From contig JAPUKB010000054.1 of NCBI GenBank assembly GCA_027295865.1, positions 1-47,331 of the forward strand: a stretch of 47,331 bases of DNA, in the 5' to 3' direction. This document shows positions 12,494 through 22,188 of the stretch, piece after piece (positions within the stretch are counted from its first letter, which is position 1; every line of letters starts with the position of its first letter). Source of the DNA: Nitrososphaerota archaeon. GTDB lineage: Archaea; Thermoproteota; Nitrososphaeria; Nitrososphaerales; UBA57. The notes beneath the pieces were generated by a model, which saw nothing but the letters and a program-made list of their open reading frames with translations, made no database searches and was not told the origin of the DNA. The position numbers were made by a program, and so were the translations under genes.

Positions 12494-14020
12494 ATGAGGA
12501 TCCTCGGGGTTGGGAATGCTGCAAGAGAACATGCAATCGCAGAGAAGCTCAGCATGAGTAGACACGAACCAAAAATCTATTGGGTCGGAGACTACCTGAA
12601 TCCAGGTATTGACAAAATCTGCAAGAGTACCAAGGGAGATTACGCGCTCGCCGATCCAACGAGCCCTACAAAGGTGTTAGAATGGGCGACCAAATGGCGA
12701 GTAGATTTCGTCTTTATCGGTCCAGAAGAGCCTAACTTTCATGGAGTACCTGACGTCTTAAGGAAGAACGGCGTTCCTTGCATCGGAGCTACTAGAAGCG
12801 CATCGATGATTGAAATGTCGAAGGCAGCGTTGCGAAGGCTCCAGTGGAAGCACGACCTTAGAGGAAAACTTCTCTTCAAGACATTTGCGACTGCTGAACA
12901 AGCGCGCGAGACTCTTGAGAAATATTCTGACACCTTAACTTGGATGCAGAATGTAGCTCTCAAACCCGCGCGACAAGCTGGTGGGAGAGGAGTGAAAGTA
13001 ATAGATGATAGGCAATTATACCTTCACGACGAAAAACAGAAATTCAAGACAAGCCACTTTGGCTGGCTCGAGAATTATATGAAATCATACTCCGATATCG
13101 AAGATAAGATCTTGATTGAGGAGAATGTTTGGGGACCTGAGTACACTTTACAGTGTTTTACAGACGGTAGAAACGTGATAGGTATGCCCTTGGTACAGGA
13201 TAACAAGAATGCTCATGAATTTGACATAGGGACAGAGACCGGCGGTATGGGATCAATATCTGGGCCTAAGAAGACCCTCCCTTTCATTACCGAAGAGGAG
13301 TATCAGGAATCACTCGAAATAGTCAAGGGGATCGTCAGAGCGATCCAGGCCACAACTGGAGAGGACTACATGGGTATTGTCGCCGGGCAGATGATGCTAA
13401 CCGAAGTCGAGGGGCCTACGATAATTGAAATGTACTCTCGACTCGGAGATCCAGAAGCACTCAACGTCCTGGCAATGCTTGACAGTGATCTCGTCGATAT
13501 ATGCCTTGCAATTCTGAGCCGAAACTTGAAGGAGTCGGATGTTAAGTTCAACCAGAAAGCCACAGTTGTCAAGGCATTAGCTCCGAAAGGATACCCCGCC
13601 CCACGAAATCTCGCTACGGGCCATCCGATCTTGGCAGATGAGGATCAAATCTTAAAGAATGACGCAAGATTATTTTGGGCGTCTGCCCAGCGAATGGAAG
13701 ATGGTGAAATCGTTACCCTGGGTTCTCGAGCTCTAGAGATACTTGCCCAGGCGAGAGACCATCCCTCGGCAAGTGCTATCGTCGAGCGTGCAATAAGCCA
13801 GGTGAAGTTCAAAGATGGATGGGGGGCCTTCCATAGAAGTGACATCGGAACCGCTGAACTTATCGAGCGAAGGACGGAGTTGGCAAGTAGGGCGAGAAAC
13901 CTTTACCGACAAAGACGGGCCAAGGGAACTTTGAGCAGGCGTAGAGATTGGCTCCCCAAGGTCGGAATAATAGATCCGGCAAAGACTTTGCGCGAAGAGA
14001 TTGCTGGACTTGGGGATTAG
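12494..14020 (+). CDS. purD: phosphoribosylamine-glycine ligase
   Basis: MRILGVGNAAREHAIAEKL..., VDFVFIGPEEPNFHGVPDVLRKNGVPCIGAT, LKPARQAGGRGVKVI, EMYSRLGDPEALNVL. Confidence 0.9.
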   Translation: MRILGVGNAAREHAIAEKLSMSRHEPKIYWVGDYLNPGIDKICKSTKGDYALADPTSPTKVLEWATKWRVDFVFIGPEEPNFHGVPDVLRKNGVPCIGATRSASMIEMSKAALRRLQWKHDLRGKLLFKTFATAEQARETLEKYSDTLTWMQNVALKPARQAGGRGVKVIDDRQLYLHDEKQKFKTSHFGWLENYMKSYSDIEDKILIEENVWGPEYTLQCFTDGRNVIGMPLVQDNKNAHEFDIGTETGGMGSISGPKKTLPFITEEEYQESLEIVKGIVRAIQATTGEDYMGIVAGQMMLTEVEGPTIIEMYSRLGDPEALNVLAMLDSDLVDICLAILSRNLKESDVKFNQKATVVKALAPKGYPAPRNLATGHPILADEDQILKNDARLFWASAQRMEDGEIVTLGSRALEILAQARDHPSASAIVERAISQVKFKDGWGAFHRSDIGTAELIERRTELASRARNLYRQRRAKGTLSRRRDWLPKVGIIDPAKTLREEIAGLGD

Positions 14021-14130
14021 TTGCTGAACGCATGTGAGCTAGTCTTCCTAGCAAGACACCCAAGTGAGGTAGTATTCTTAGCAGGGGAGACTTGGACCCA
14101 GGTCGGCGAGGCAGAAGGAAAGAGGTAAAC

Positions 14131-14982
14131 ATGGTAGCGGAAATGAGCATTTCTAATGCTACCTTTTTGAGAAAGGGAAAGGTAAAAGATCTCTACGCTC
14201 TACCAGACGAAAGGTTGCTGTTTGTTTTTTCGGACAGGGTCTCGGCATTTGATGTGATCCTCGGCTCTGAAATCCCAATGAAAGGCAAGATCTTGGCACA
14301 CTTTGCAGAATTCTGGTTCAAGACCTTGGGGGCCCCGAACCATATGATCGCTCTCGTAGGAAGGAATCAGCTAATTGTGAAGAAGTTGAAGATGATACCA
14401 ATCGAATGTATCGTCAGGGGATATTTGTACGGGAGCCTCTACGAAAGGATAAAAACAGGAGAGACTTCTTTCGAAGGAAATCCAATTCTTGCCTCGAAGT
14501 TTTCAGAGCCTGTTTTTGATCCGACTACCAAATCTCAACGAAAGGATCTCCCCATCACGAAAAAGGAAGCTGTCTCTCGCGGACTCACGACTCGTGAAGA
14601 GTTTGATAGACTTAGGCAGATCTCGATATCACTCTATAAAAAAATGGAGGGAAGAGTGTCACGGGCTGGTTTTATTTTGGGCGACATTAAGTTTGAGTTT
14701 GGAAAGGACGAGACAGGTCAAATCGTCCTGGCGGACTCCCTTGGGCCAGACGAATTCCGATTATGGCCGAGGGATACTTACTCTGCTGGGAAGATCCAAG
14801 AGAGTTATGATAAACAGCTCATCAGAGACTGGTTGACAGATCAAGGCTTCAAAGCGATATTCGAGAAAGCGACTCCTCAAGGTCTGAAGGTTCCACCTCC
14901 GGTTCTTCCTTCGGAATTGATTAAGGCTGTAACGGAGAGATACCTCGAAGCGTACGCCAAGATAACAGGGAGATCCCTCTAA
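14131..14982 (+). CDS. purC: phosphoribosylaminoimidazole-succinocarboxamide synthase
   Basis: LRKGKVKDLYAL, FSDRVSAFDVILGSEIPMKGKIL, PIECIVRGYLYGSLYE, LADSLGPDEFRLWP. ATG 14131 with SD GAGGTAA; the track start at 14092 is less likely. Confidence 0.95.
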   Translation: MVAEMSISNATFLRKGKVKDLYALPDERLLFVFSDRVSAFDVILGSEIPMKGKILAHFAEFWFKTLGAPNHMIALVGRNQLIVKKLKMIPIECIVRGYLYGSLYERIKTGETSFEGNPILASKFSEPVFDPTTKSQRKDLPITKKEAVSRGLTTREEFDRLRQISISLYKKMEGRVSRAGFILGDIKFEFGKDETGQIVLADSLGPDEFRLWPRDTYSAGKIQESYDKQLIRDWLTDQGFKAIFEKATPQGLKVPPPVLPSELIKAVTERYLEAYAKITGRSL

Positions 14983-14991
14983 TCCAAAACC

Positions 14992-16047
14992 ATGACGCGC
15001 AATCCATCCTGGACGTACAGGAAATCCGGAGTGGACCTAGGACAAATTCGAAATCTCCATAACTCCGTGGAGAGAGCATTTTCATCTACCCATAAGGAAA
15101 GGGCAGGCAAGATAGGAGAGGTAATTTCTGGAGTTGGGCATTATGCCGGACTAATCAAGATCGGTAATCGAGTCTTGGCCCTGCATACCGATGGCGTAGG
15201 ATCAAAGGTCATAATCGCCCAAGAGATGCGAAAATTTTCCACCATAGGAATTGATTGCATCGCAATGAATGTAAACGACATTATTTGCATGGGTGCAGAA
15301 CCGCTTGCCGCAGTAGACTACATAGCTCTAAGGCAAGCGAATGAGAAGTTAGTAGCGGAAATAAGCAAGGGTCTCGCTGAGGGTGCGAAACAAGCCTCGA
15401 TCTCGATAGTCGGTGGAGAAACTGCAATTCTGCCGGAAATTATACAAGGAGAAGGGAAGAATGCTTTCGATCTAGCTGCAAGTTGTGTGGGGATCGCAGA
15501 CGAAGACAAGACGATCTTAAATCGAAAGATGAATGCTGGTGATGTTATTATAGGACTGACAAGTTCTGGAATACATTCAAACGGTCTCACATTGGCTAGG
15601 AAGGTCTTGAGAAAACGACATATCCTTCGAGAAAAAGTCTTTGATTCAAAAGATTCCCTCGGAGAGACCCTTCTAACACCAACGAAAATATATTCGAGGG
15701 CTGTTTTCAAGGCGTTACAGAAGCACGAAGGGATATCTGGGCTAGCCCACATAACAGGGGGTGCCTTCACTAAACTGAGTCGGCTAACGAGAGGGAGGAA
15801 TATTGGATTCGATTTGGCGGACTTACCGCGCCCCCCGCCCATATTCGATTTGATACAAGAAGAGGGCGGAATCAAAAGATCGGAGATGTATCGAACTTTC
15901 AACATGGGCATCGGTTTCTGTGTTATTTCCCGCCCATCTGCGGTTTCTCGGATCGTCGACAGCTTCGATCAGGATGGAATAAGTGCCTCAAGAATCGGGA
16001 AGCTAATTCGTGTGCCAGGGGTGTTCCTAGATGGAAAGCGAATCTAG
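14992..16047 (+). CDS. purM: phosphoribosylformylglycinamidine cyclo-ligase
   Basis: TDGVGSKVIIAQ, IGIDCIAMNVNDIICMGAEPLAAVDYIA, GGETAILPE, GLTSSGIHSNGLTLAR, HITGGAFTKLSR. Confidence 0.96.
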   Translation: MTRNPSWTYRKSGVDLGQIRNLHNSVERAFSSTHKERAGKIGEVISGVGHYAGLIKIGNRVLALHTDGVGSKVIIAQEMRKFSTIGIDCIAMNVNDIICMGAEPLAAVDYIALRQANEKLVAEISKGLAEGAKQASISIVGGETAILPEIIQGEGKNAFDLAASCVGIADEDKTILNRKMNAGDVIIGLTSSGIHSNGLTLARKVLRKRHILREKVFDSKDSLGETLLTPTKIYSRAVFKALQKHEGISGLAHITGGAFTKLSRLTRGRNIGFDLADLPRPPPIFDLIQEEGGIKRSEMYRTFNMGIGFCVISRPSAVSRIVDSFDQDGISASRIGKLIRVPGVFLDGKRI

Positions 16048-17050
16048 CGCGAGTACGGTAAGAGATTCTACAGTCTATCTTACTAGAAAGTTCCCAGAAC
16101 CAGTTTCGCGCATCCTCGAACCCCTTTTTGAGATAACACTCAATCACAGTGATTCTCCCGTTGGCCGCGATGAGCTGCTCAGTCACATAGAGAGGGCTGA
16201 CGGTCTGCTCTGCACTCTGAATGATCAGATCGACAGAGAAGCTCTGGATATAGCTCAGAAGCTGAAGATTATCAGTACCTACAGCGTTGGGTACGATCAT
16301 ATTGACGTGGAGAATGCAACGGCTCGTGGAATCTATGTCACCAACACTCCAGATGTTCTCACCGATGCAACTGCCGATCTTACCTTTGCGCTGATGCTAG
16401 CTCTTTCTCGCAGAATTGTGGAGGGACACAACTTGGTATTCAACAGGGAATGGGATATGCCATGGTTTCCATCCTTCATGTTAGGGAACGATCTAAGCAA
16501 GAAAACGCTCGGAATAGTAGGATTTGGTAGGATTGGAAGGGCGGTCGCCAAGCGAGCCAGGGGATTTGGGATGAAAATCCGATATCATAATAGTGTCAAG
16601 GTTTCCAAAGCTGTAGAAGTGGAGCATGATGCTACATACTCACCATTAGAAACGCTATTGATGGAATCAGACTTTGTATCCATACATTTACCACTGACCG
16701 ATAAAACGCGCAAGCTAATCAGCTACGAAATGATAAGGTTGATGAAGCAGTCGGCTTACCTAATCAATACCTCTCGGGGTATGATCGTAGATGAGTCTGG
16801 GCTGGCAGATGCCCTCCGAAGGGAGGAGATAGCTGGAGCCGCTCTGGATGTGTTCATAACAGAACCGTTAGCAGAAACCAGTCCACTATTAGAGGTCAAT
16901 AACATACTCCTTACGCCACATCTTGGCAGCGCAACGGTCGGAACTAGATACAGGATGGGCGAGATGGCCGCATCCGATATCAGAAACGTATTGTTAGGGA
17001 TAGAACCTGTATCGCTTGTAAACTCTGGAGTAAGAAGAAGACCAATCTAA
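16031..17050 (+). CDS. D-isomer specific 2-hydroxyacid dehydrogenase (SerA/glyoxylate reductase-like)
   Basis: ISTYSVGYDHIDVENATARGIYVTNTPDVLTDATADLTFALML, LGIVGFGRIGRAVAKRARGFGM, LINTSRGMIVDE, TPHLGSAT. Confidence 0.9.
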   Translation: MESESSASTVRDSTVYLTRKFPEPVSRILEPLFEITLNHSDSPVGRDELLSHIERADGLLCTLNDQIDREALDIAQKLKIISTYSVGYDHIDVENATARGIYVTNTPDVLTDATADLTFALMLALSRRIVEGHNLVFNREWDMPWFPSFMLGNDLSKKTLGIVGFGRIGRAVAKRARGFGMKIRYHNSVKVSKAVEVEHDATYSPLETLLMESDFVSIHLPLTDKTRKLISYEMIRLMKQSAYLINTSRGMIVDESGLADALRREEIAGAALDVFITEPLAETSPLLEVNNILLTPHLGSATVGTRYRMGEMAASDIRNVLLGIEPVSLVNSGVRRRPI

Positions 17051-17073
17051 TATGAAAAAAGGCCTTCGAACTC

Positions 17074-18096
17074 TCAGCTATTAGTTTTCCGACTCGCGTT
17101 GAATCTTGAATTAACTCTTAGCTTTTCGTAAGCCTCAGCAGTAAAAACGCCAAATTCCCTATAGACGCTCTTGTACTTCGATGCATCATCACCGAAGATA
17201 ACCACAATGGGACCGTGGTCCAGCGATCCTATGACCTTTTGGAGCCCTGCCATCACCGCACCCGAGGATGGACCTGGGAAAAGATTCTCATTATTCGCGA
17301 GCTCATTAACCATATGAAACGATTCGTCGTCCGAGACGGTTATCGTCTCATCTATAACGTTATATCTCCTTTTTAGAATTTCAGGCATTTCGGATTCATC
17401 CAGATTGCGGAGCCCCTGGATATGATGATTCTTTTGGGGTTGAACAGCAATGACCCTAATTGAGGAATTATTCTCCTTTAGATACGTACCCACCCCAGTA
17501 ATTGTTCCACCCGTACCTATGCCCGTAATGAATGTCTTTACTTTTCCATGAGTTTGTTCCCATATTTCAGGACCAGTACCTCGGTAATGCGAAAGAAAAT
17601 TAGCCTCATTCTCGTACTGATTTGGCATATAGTACTGATCGGGGTGATTAAGGATCAAAGCACCTGCTAAGGCGATGGATTGATCAGTTCCAGGCCCCAC
17701 GCGTGGGCATAGGTCATCTTCGGTCACTAATAGTTTTGCTCCGCCTGATAGGAGTGTTTCTTTTGTCTCTGAGCTAATCCTCTCAGGAACTGCCAGTTCG
17801 ACCTTATATCCTAATTCGCGGGCAAACTTCGCAATAGCGATTCCTGTGTTTCCGGAGGTTGGCTCCATAATCGTCATACCTTTCTTCAAGACACCCCGGT
17901 TTTCACCTGCTAATATCATCGAAGATGCAGGCCGCGCCTTCAAAGACCCGGCAGGATTGAACCACTCCAATTTAGCAAGAACGTCTTTTTCATCACCAAA
18001 TCTGAAGTGGGTGAGATGAACTAGCGGCGTATTTCCTACTTGCTTTATCGATGTCGGTTCTACATTTTCCTGAAGTGATGCGGCGGGAACGTCCAT
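17074..18096 (-). CDS. cysteine synthase-family PLP enzyme
   Basis: VGNTPLVHLTHF, PLP Lys in NPAGSLKARPASSMI, EPTSGNTGIAIAKFA, GIGTGGTITGVGTYLKE, GPSSGAVMAGL. Confidence 0.9.
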   Translation of the reverse strand: MDVPAASLQENVEPTSIKQVGNTPLVHLTHFRFGDEKDVLAKLEWFNPAGSLKARPASSMILAGENRGVLKKGMTIMEPTSGNTGIAIAKFARELGYKVELAVPERISSETKETLLSGGAKLLVTEDDLCPRVGPGTDQSIALAGALILNHPDQYYMPNQYENEANFLSHYRGTGPEIWEQTHGKVKTFITGIGTGGTITGVGTYLKENNSSIRVIAVQPQKNHHIQGLRNLDESEMPEILKRRYNVIDETITVSDDESFHMVNELANNENLFPGPSSGAVMAGLQKVIGSLDHGPIVVIFGDDASKYKSVYREFGVFTAEAYEKLRVNSRFNASRKTNS

Positions 18097-18176
18097 CTAT
18101 GATCCTGAGATCTAGTTCATGACTCAATCGATATAAATTCTTCGTTGTACTCCAGCTGAAGTTGAAAAATTCTGTC

Positions 18177-18192
18177 TATAACTATTGTTATA
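18177..18192. promoter_or_regulatory. inverted repeat, candidate operator
   Basis: Perfect TATAAC-TATT-GTTATA in the divergent cysK-like/sufC intergenic region, directly upstream of a TATA-like element. Confidence 0.4.
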
Positions 18193-18195
18193 AGG

Positions 18196-18205
18196 CTTAA
18201 ATATC
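18196..18205 (+). promoter_or_regulatory. TATA box for sufC, leaderless-type spacing
   Basis: CTTAAATATC 32 nt before the TTG start at 18228. The 12-mer GCTTAAATATCT also occurs upstream of 28827. Confidence 0.55.
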
Positions 18206-18227
18206 TCACGAGCCTATTTTCCTCATC

Positions 18228-19025
18228 TTGGGTCCTAGTGTCGAGCTTGACATACGAGATCTACACGTCTCAGTCGATTCGAAACCGATACTGAAAGGTG
18301 TGGATTTGACGGTAAAGCAGGGCGAAATTCATGCAATTATGGGACCCAACGGATCGGGCAAAAGTACCTTGGCTTTCACTCTAATGGGTCACCCGAGGTA
18401 TAAAATCGACAAAGGAGAAATTCGTCTGGGTGGCGAGAGCTTGTTAGGGCTTTCACCAGACAAGAGGGCCCGGAGGGGGTTATTCCTGGCTTTCCAATAC
18501 CCCCATGAGGCGCAGGGCGTGAGTTTATTCAATTTTCTTAGGACCGCATATAATTCAACAACCTCACCAGTGGGAGAGGCCGATTCAGTAGGCGCCCGTC
18601 GAAGGGAATTCTCGTCAGTAGTGACCTTCAGAAAGTATCTGAAGACCAAGATGCAGTTGCTCGGAGTTGAGGACCAGTTTGTCAAGAGATATGTAAATGA
18701 CGGATTTTCCGGAGGGGAAAAGAAGAAAAGCGAAATACTTCAACTCGCCGTCTTGCAGCCGAAAATAGCCATTTTGGATGAAACTGACTCCGGGTTGGAT
18801 ATCGATGCCCTCAAGACCGTGGCAAATGCAGTGAATACTATTTCTGGTCCAGAGGTGGGAATCTTGCTGATTACCCATTACCAGCGTCTCCTTAAGTACA
18901 TAAAGCCCCAATACGTCCACGTATTAATGGGTGGAAGGTTTGTCAGAACTGAAGGAAGTGAGTTGGCTGAAGAGCTTGAGAAGAAGGGTTATGGCTGGCT
19001 AAGGAAGGAAAACGAAAGCGCATGA
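18228..19025 (+). CDS. sufC: Fe-S cluster assembly ATPase SufC
   Basis: Walker A GPNGSGKST, FSGGEKKKSEILQLAVLQPKIAILDETDSGLDIDAL, LITHYQRLL. Confidence 0.95.
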   Translation: MGPSVELDIRDLHVSVDSKPILKGVDLTVKQGEIHAIMGPNGSGKSTLAFTLMGHPRYKIDKGEIRLGGESLLGLSPDKRARRGLFLAFQYPHEAQGVSLFNFLRTAYNSTTSPVGEADSVGARRREFSSVVTFRKYLKTKMQLLGVEDQFVKRYVNDGFSGGEKKKSEILQLAVLQPKIAILDETDSGLDIDALKTVANAVNTISGPEVGILLITHYQRLLKYIKPQYVHVLMGGRFVRTEGSELAEELEKKGYGWLRKENESA

Positions 19026-19070
19026 TCATTTCGATTACCATCCTTGATCGACTATTCGGAAGGTGAAAGG

Positions 19071-20315
19071 TTGGAGTCAGTAGTAGTCGCTAGGGATTTT
19101 GGAAAAGTGAGAAATGATTTTCCTGTTCTTCAGCGAACCGTGAATGGGAAACGCCTTATCTATCTTGATACGGCAGCGACCTCGCAGAAGCCCAATCTTG
19201 TCATAGATTCTATTAACGAGTACTACCGTGATTATTATTCAAATGTCCATAGAGGTGTTTATGCTCTAAGTGTTGAAGCCACGGAGGCCTATGAAGGATC
19301 AAGAACCAAAATTGCCAATTTCATAAATGCCGGACACGCTGACGAGCTGGTCTTCGTCAGAAACGCTACGGAGGGAATCAACCTGGTGGCCTATACCTGG
19401 GCCAGGAGCAATATTGAGAAAAATGACACCATACTCGCCACCGAGATGGAACATCATAGTAATCTAGTACCCTGGCAGCAGACGGCGATGTTACTAGGAT
19501 GTGATCTTGATTTCATTAAGATTGATGAGGATGGCCTGTTGGTCCTGGATGATATGGAGCGCGCCTTTTCGAAAAAAGTGAAACTATTGGCAATAACCCA
19601 TGTATCGAATGTGCTCGGAACTATTAATCCGCTTAAAAAAATAATCAAATATGCCCATGATCATGGTGCACGGGTATTGGTAGATGCCGCACAATCGGCC
19701 CCGCATATGCCACTTGACGTGCAGGAGCTAGATTGCGACTTCCTCGTCATTTCTGGCCACAAGATGATGGGTCCAGATGGAATTGGGGTTTTGTATGGAA
19801 AACGGGAACTACTCCAGAAAATGGATCCTTTTCTATTTGGAGGTGATATGATAAAGGAGGTTCACCTTCGAGACGCTAAATGGAATGATCTCCCTTGGAA
19901 GTTTGAAGCAGGCACTCCAAATGTGTCGGGGGCCATCGGATTGGGAGCGGCTTCGGACTACCTCAAAGAGTTGGACATGAAGGCTGTTAGATCTCATGAA
20001 AAATCTCTCGTTGACTATTCGATTGATGAATTATCACGAATAGACGATATTACGATCTTTGGGCCTAAAGACTCAGATATTCGAGGCGGAGTTGTCTCAT
20101 TCAATCTGGGTGATATCCATCCACATGATGTAGCCTCGGTCCTTGACGCTGAGGGAATTGCCGTCAGAGCGGGGCATCACTGTGCTCAACCTCTTATGGA
20201 ACGTTTAGGGGTAAGTGCGACCACCAGAGCGAGCTTCCATGTGTACAATTCACGAGATGACATTGACTCTCTTGTTGAGGGCTTGCAGAAGACAAAGAAG
20301 GTGTTCAAGAGATGA
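19071..20315 (+). CDS. sufS: cysteine desulfurase SufS
   Basis: YLDTAATSQKP, ISGHKMMGPDGIGVLYGK (PLP Lys), RAGHHCAQPLMERLG (catalytic Cys). TTG 19071 has SD AAGGTGAA; the track extends to 19044. Confidence 0.94.
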   Translation: MESVVVARDFGKVRNDFPVLQRTVNGKRLIYLDTAATSQKPNLVIDSINEYYRDYYSNVHRGVYALSVEATEAYEGSRTKIANFINAGHADELVFVRNATEGINLVAYTWARSNIEKNDTILATEMEHHSNLVPWQQTAMLLGCDLDFIKIDEDGLLVLDDMERAFSKKVKLLAITHVSNVLGTINPLKKIIKYAHDHGARVLVDAAQSAPHMPLDVQELDCDFLVISGHKMMGPDGIGVLYGKRELLQKMDPFLFGGDMIKEVHLRDAKWNDLPWKFEAGTPNVSGAIGLGAASDYLKELDMKAVRSHEKSLVDYSIDELSRIDDITIFGPKDSDIRGGVVSFNLGDIHPHDVASVLDAEGIAVRAGHHCAQPLMERLGVSATTRASFHVYNSRDDIDSLVEGLQKTKKVFKR

Positions 20316-20716
20316 GCGATGAAATGTACAGAGAAGTGATACTTGATTACTATCAGAACCCTAGAAACAAAGGAACCATCGGGAATCCTGAGATATCTGC
20401 AATGGATTACAATCCGCTTTGTGGAGACAAAATTACTTTTCAGATCAATCTTGAAGCGGATGGAAAAGTAGCGGAGGCCAAATTCGATGGAGAAGGGTGC
20501 GCGATTAGTCAGGCCTCGGCCTCCATGCTGACCGAGATGGTGATGGGTAAAGACATCAATGATTTGAGGAAGATTTCACGGACCGAGATCTTGGAATCGC
20601 TTGGAAATCCAGAGCTTGGACCAGTAAGGATAAAATGCGCATTGTTGTCGCTTAAGGTAATGAAGGTGGGTGTGTACACACACCTAGGTGAAAGGATTGA
20701 CGGTTCGGGGGAATAG
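20312..20716 (+). CDS. sufU: Fe-S cluster scaffold SufU/IscU-like
   Basis: ILDYYQNPRNKG, NPLCGDKI, GEGCAISQASASMLTEMV, RIKCALLSLKV. Confidence 0.93.
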   Translation: MSDEMYREVILDYYQNPRNKGTIGNPEISAMDYNPLCGDKITFQINLEADGKVAEAKFDGEGCAISQASASMLTEMVMGKDINDLRKISRTEILESLGNPELGPVRIKCALLSLKVMKVGVYTHLGERIDGSGE

Positions 20717-20725
20717 AGAACAGGT

Positions 20726-20920
20726 TTGCCGAAACTGATTTACTCACTCGACGAGTTCAAAGAGATCTCGAAGAGGGCTGACGAGCTTCGGGTAGTTAGG
20801 AAAAAAGATCGAGTGAAACTCAAGCTTAGTACGAAGGGAATGCTATACGTCTACATCACGACTGAAGAAGAGGGCGAATCATTGATAAAAGAACTAAAAA
20901 TTCCGCACATAGAGCTCTAG
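20726..20920 (+). CDS. ribosomal protein L38e-like
   Basis: MPKLIYSLDEFKEISKRADELRVVRKKDRVKLKLSTKGMLYVYITTEEEGESLIKELKIPHIEL. Size and MPK-I-x-x-x-x-F...RRA/KD-A..V.IKK pattern resemble L38e. Confidence 0.75.
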   Translation: MPKLIYSLDEFKEISKRADELRVVRKKDRVKLKLSTKGMLYVYITTEEEGESLIKELKIPHIEL

Positions 20921-22188
20921 ATCTCTATGACTTCTCCGGGCTCTGGAACCAGGGTCCGCAGTCCGAGCTTTTCCTCAACTTCCTTGGCAAACCCAGAACT
21001 CTGAATCTCTTCACCATGAACCATTACTACCTTTGGATGACCTTTGACTTTCCTCACCATCTCTAGCAATTCGCTGCTTCCACTATGAGAAGAAAAGTCA
21101 AAACGTCTTACGGTCGACTTCACCTTCGTCGGTTTCCCGTGTATCATCGTCAGGCCTTTATCCAAAAGACTTCTACCGGGTGTTCCGGGAATCTGGAAGG
21201 CTACAATAGCGATTCCATTTCTTACTCCCTGTGAGAGCTCACCGCTGTAAAACGCCGCTGACCCTCCAACAAGCATTCCTGCAGGTGCGATGATCACGGA
21301 TGGCGTTTCTAGGATCTTTCTTCTCTCTTTCCAGTCCTTGATCAAATGAGTATGCTCTATCGTCCTTCGGAATAGCGAAGGATCTTTGAGGAACTCCTGA
21401 TGTCTAAAGAGTATTTCATTTGTCTTAAGGGCCATCCCATCCATGGCGACTGGATATGGGAAACTGGCTGCGTACAATACACAGGCAATCTCTTGAGCTC
21501 TTCCTACAGCGAAAGCAGGGACCAAAAGTGTGCCTCCTCCTTCCACGATCTCCTTTGCAAAGGCCACAAATTCCCTCTCAACTTCCGCGCGAGGAGGATG
21601 CTCGTTTAGACCGTAGGTTGTTTCTGTCAACAGAAGATCCAGTTCTCCGTAATCCGTCACCGCTCCGTTCATAAGGTGAGAATCACTTGAGTTTATGTCC
21701 CCGGTGTACAGAATTCTCTTTCCATCAGCCTCTATTAGGATGGATGCGCTACCTGGAATATGACCAGCATGGATTAGTTTTAACTGCACAGGTCCTATAT
21801 TGAACTCGCTCTCAAGGGGGACCTTATGGGCTGCATTTACCATTGTTTCTAGCTCAAGATATTCAAAGGGAAGATAGTGTCCACGGATCTCCCCCGAGAT
21901 CTTGATGAAATCCTTAATTAGCAAATCCGCAATCTCCAAAGTCAGACTAGTGCAATACATCTCGACGCCTTTTGAAAGGAAGAAGAGCGGCGTCGCACCT
22001 GAGTGATCTAGGTGTGCATGGCTCAGAATGATCGCATCTATATCTTTTGGCTGGACATGAATAGGGAACGATGGTTCTGACCCTCGGAGGAGGACTCCGA
22101 AATCGAGAACAAGATTTTTACTGTCGCTTTGAAGCAGGAAAGCGGATCTTCCGACCTCCCTGGCAGCACCGAGCGCGGTGATTTTCAT
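20917..22188 (-). CDS. beta-CASP metallo-beta-lactamase ribonuclease
   Basis: ILSHAHLDHSGATPLFF, GHIPGSASILIEADGKRILYTGDINSSD, PAFAVGRAQEIACVLY, APAGMLVGGSAAFY, FDFSSHSGSSELLEMV. Confidence 0.88.
   Translation of the reverse strand: MKITALGAAREVGRSAFLLQSDSKNLVLDFGVLLRGSEPSFPIHVQPKDIDAIILSHAHLDHSGATPLFFLSKGVEMYCTSLTLEIADLLIKDFIKISGEIRGHYLPFEYLELETMVNAAHKVPLESEFNIGPVQLKLIHAGHIPGSASILIEADGKRILYTGDINSSDSHLMNGAVTDYGELDLLLTETTYGLNEHPPRAEVEREFVAFAKEIVEGGGTLLVPAFAVGRAQEIACVLYAASFPYPVAMDGMALKTNEILFRHQEFLKDPSLFRRTIEHTHLIKDWKERRKILETPSVIIAPAGMLVGGSAAFYSGELSQGVRNGIAIVAFQIPGTPGRSLLDKGLTMIHGKPTKVKSTVRRFDFSSHSGSSELLEMVRKVKGHPKVVMVHGEEIQSSGFAKEVEEKLGLRTLVPEPGEVIEI

Noticed and set aside
15318-15911. Long antisense ORF (197 aa) opposite purM
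   Set aside because: Shadow ORF of a well-supported purM; the translation shows no recognisable family.
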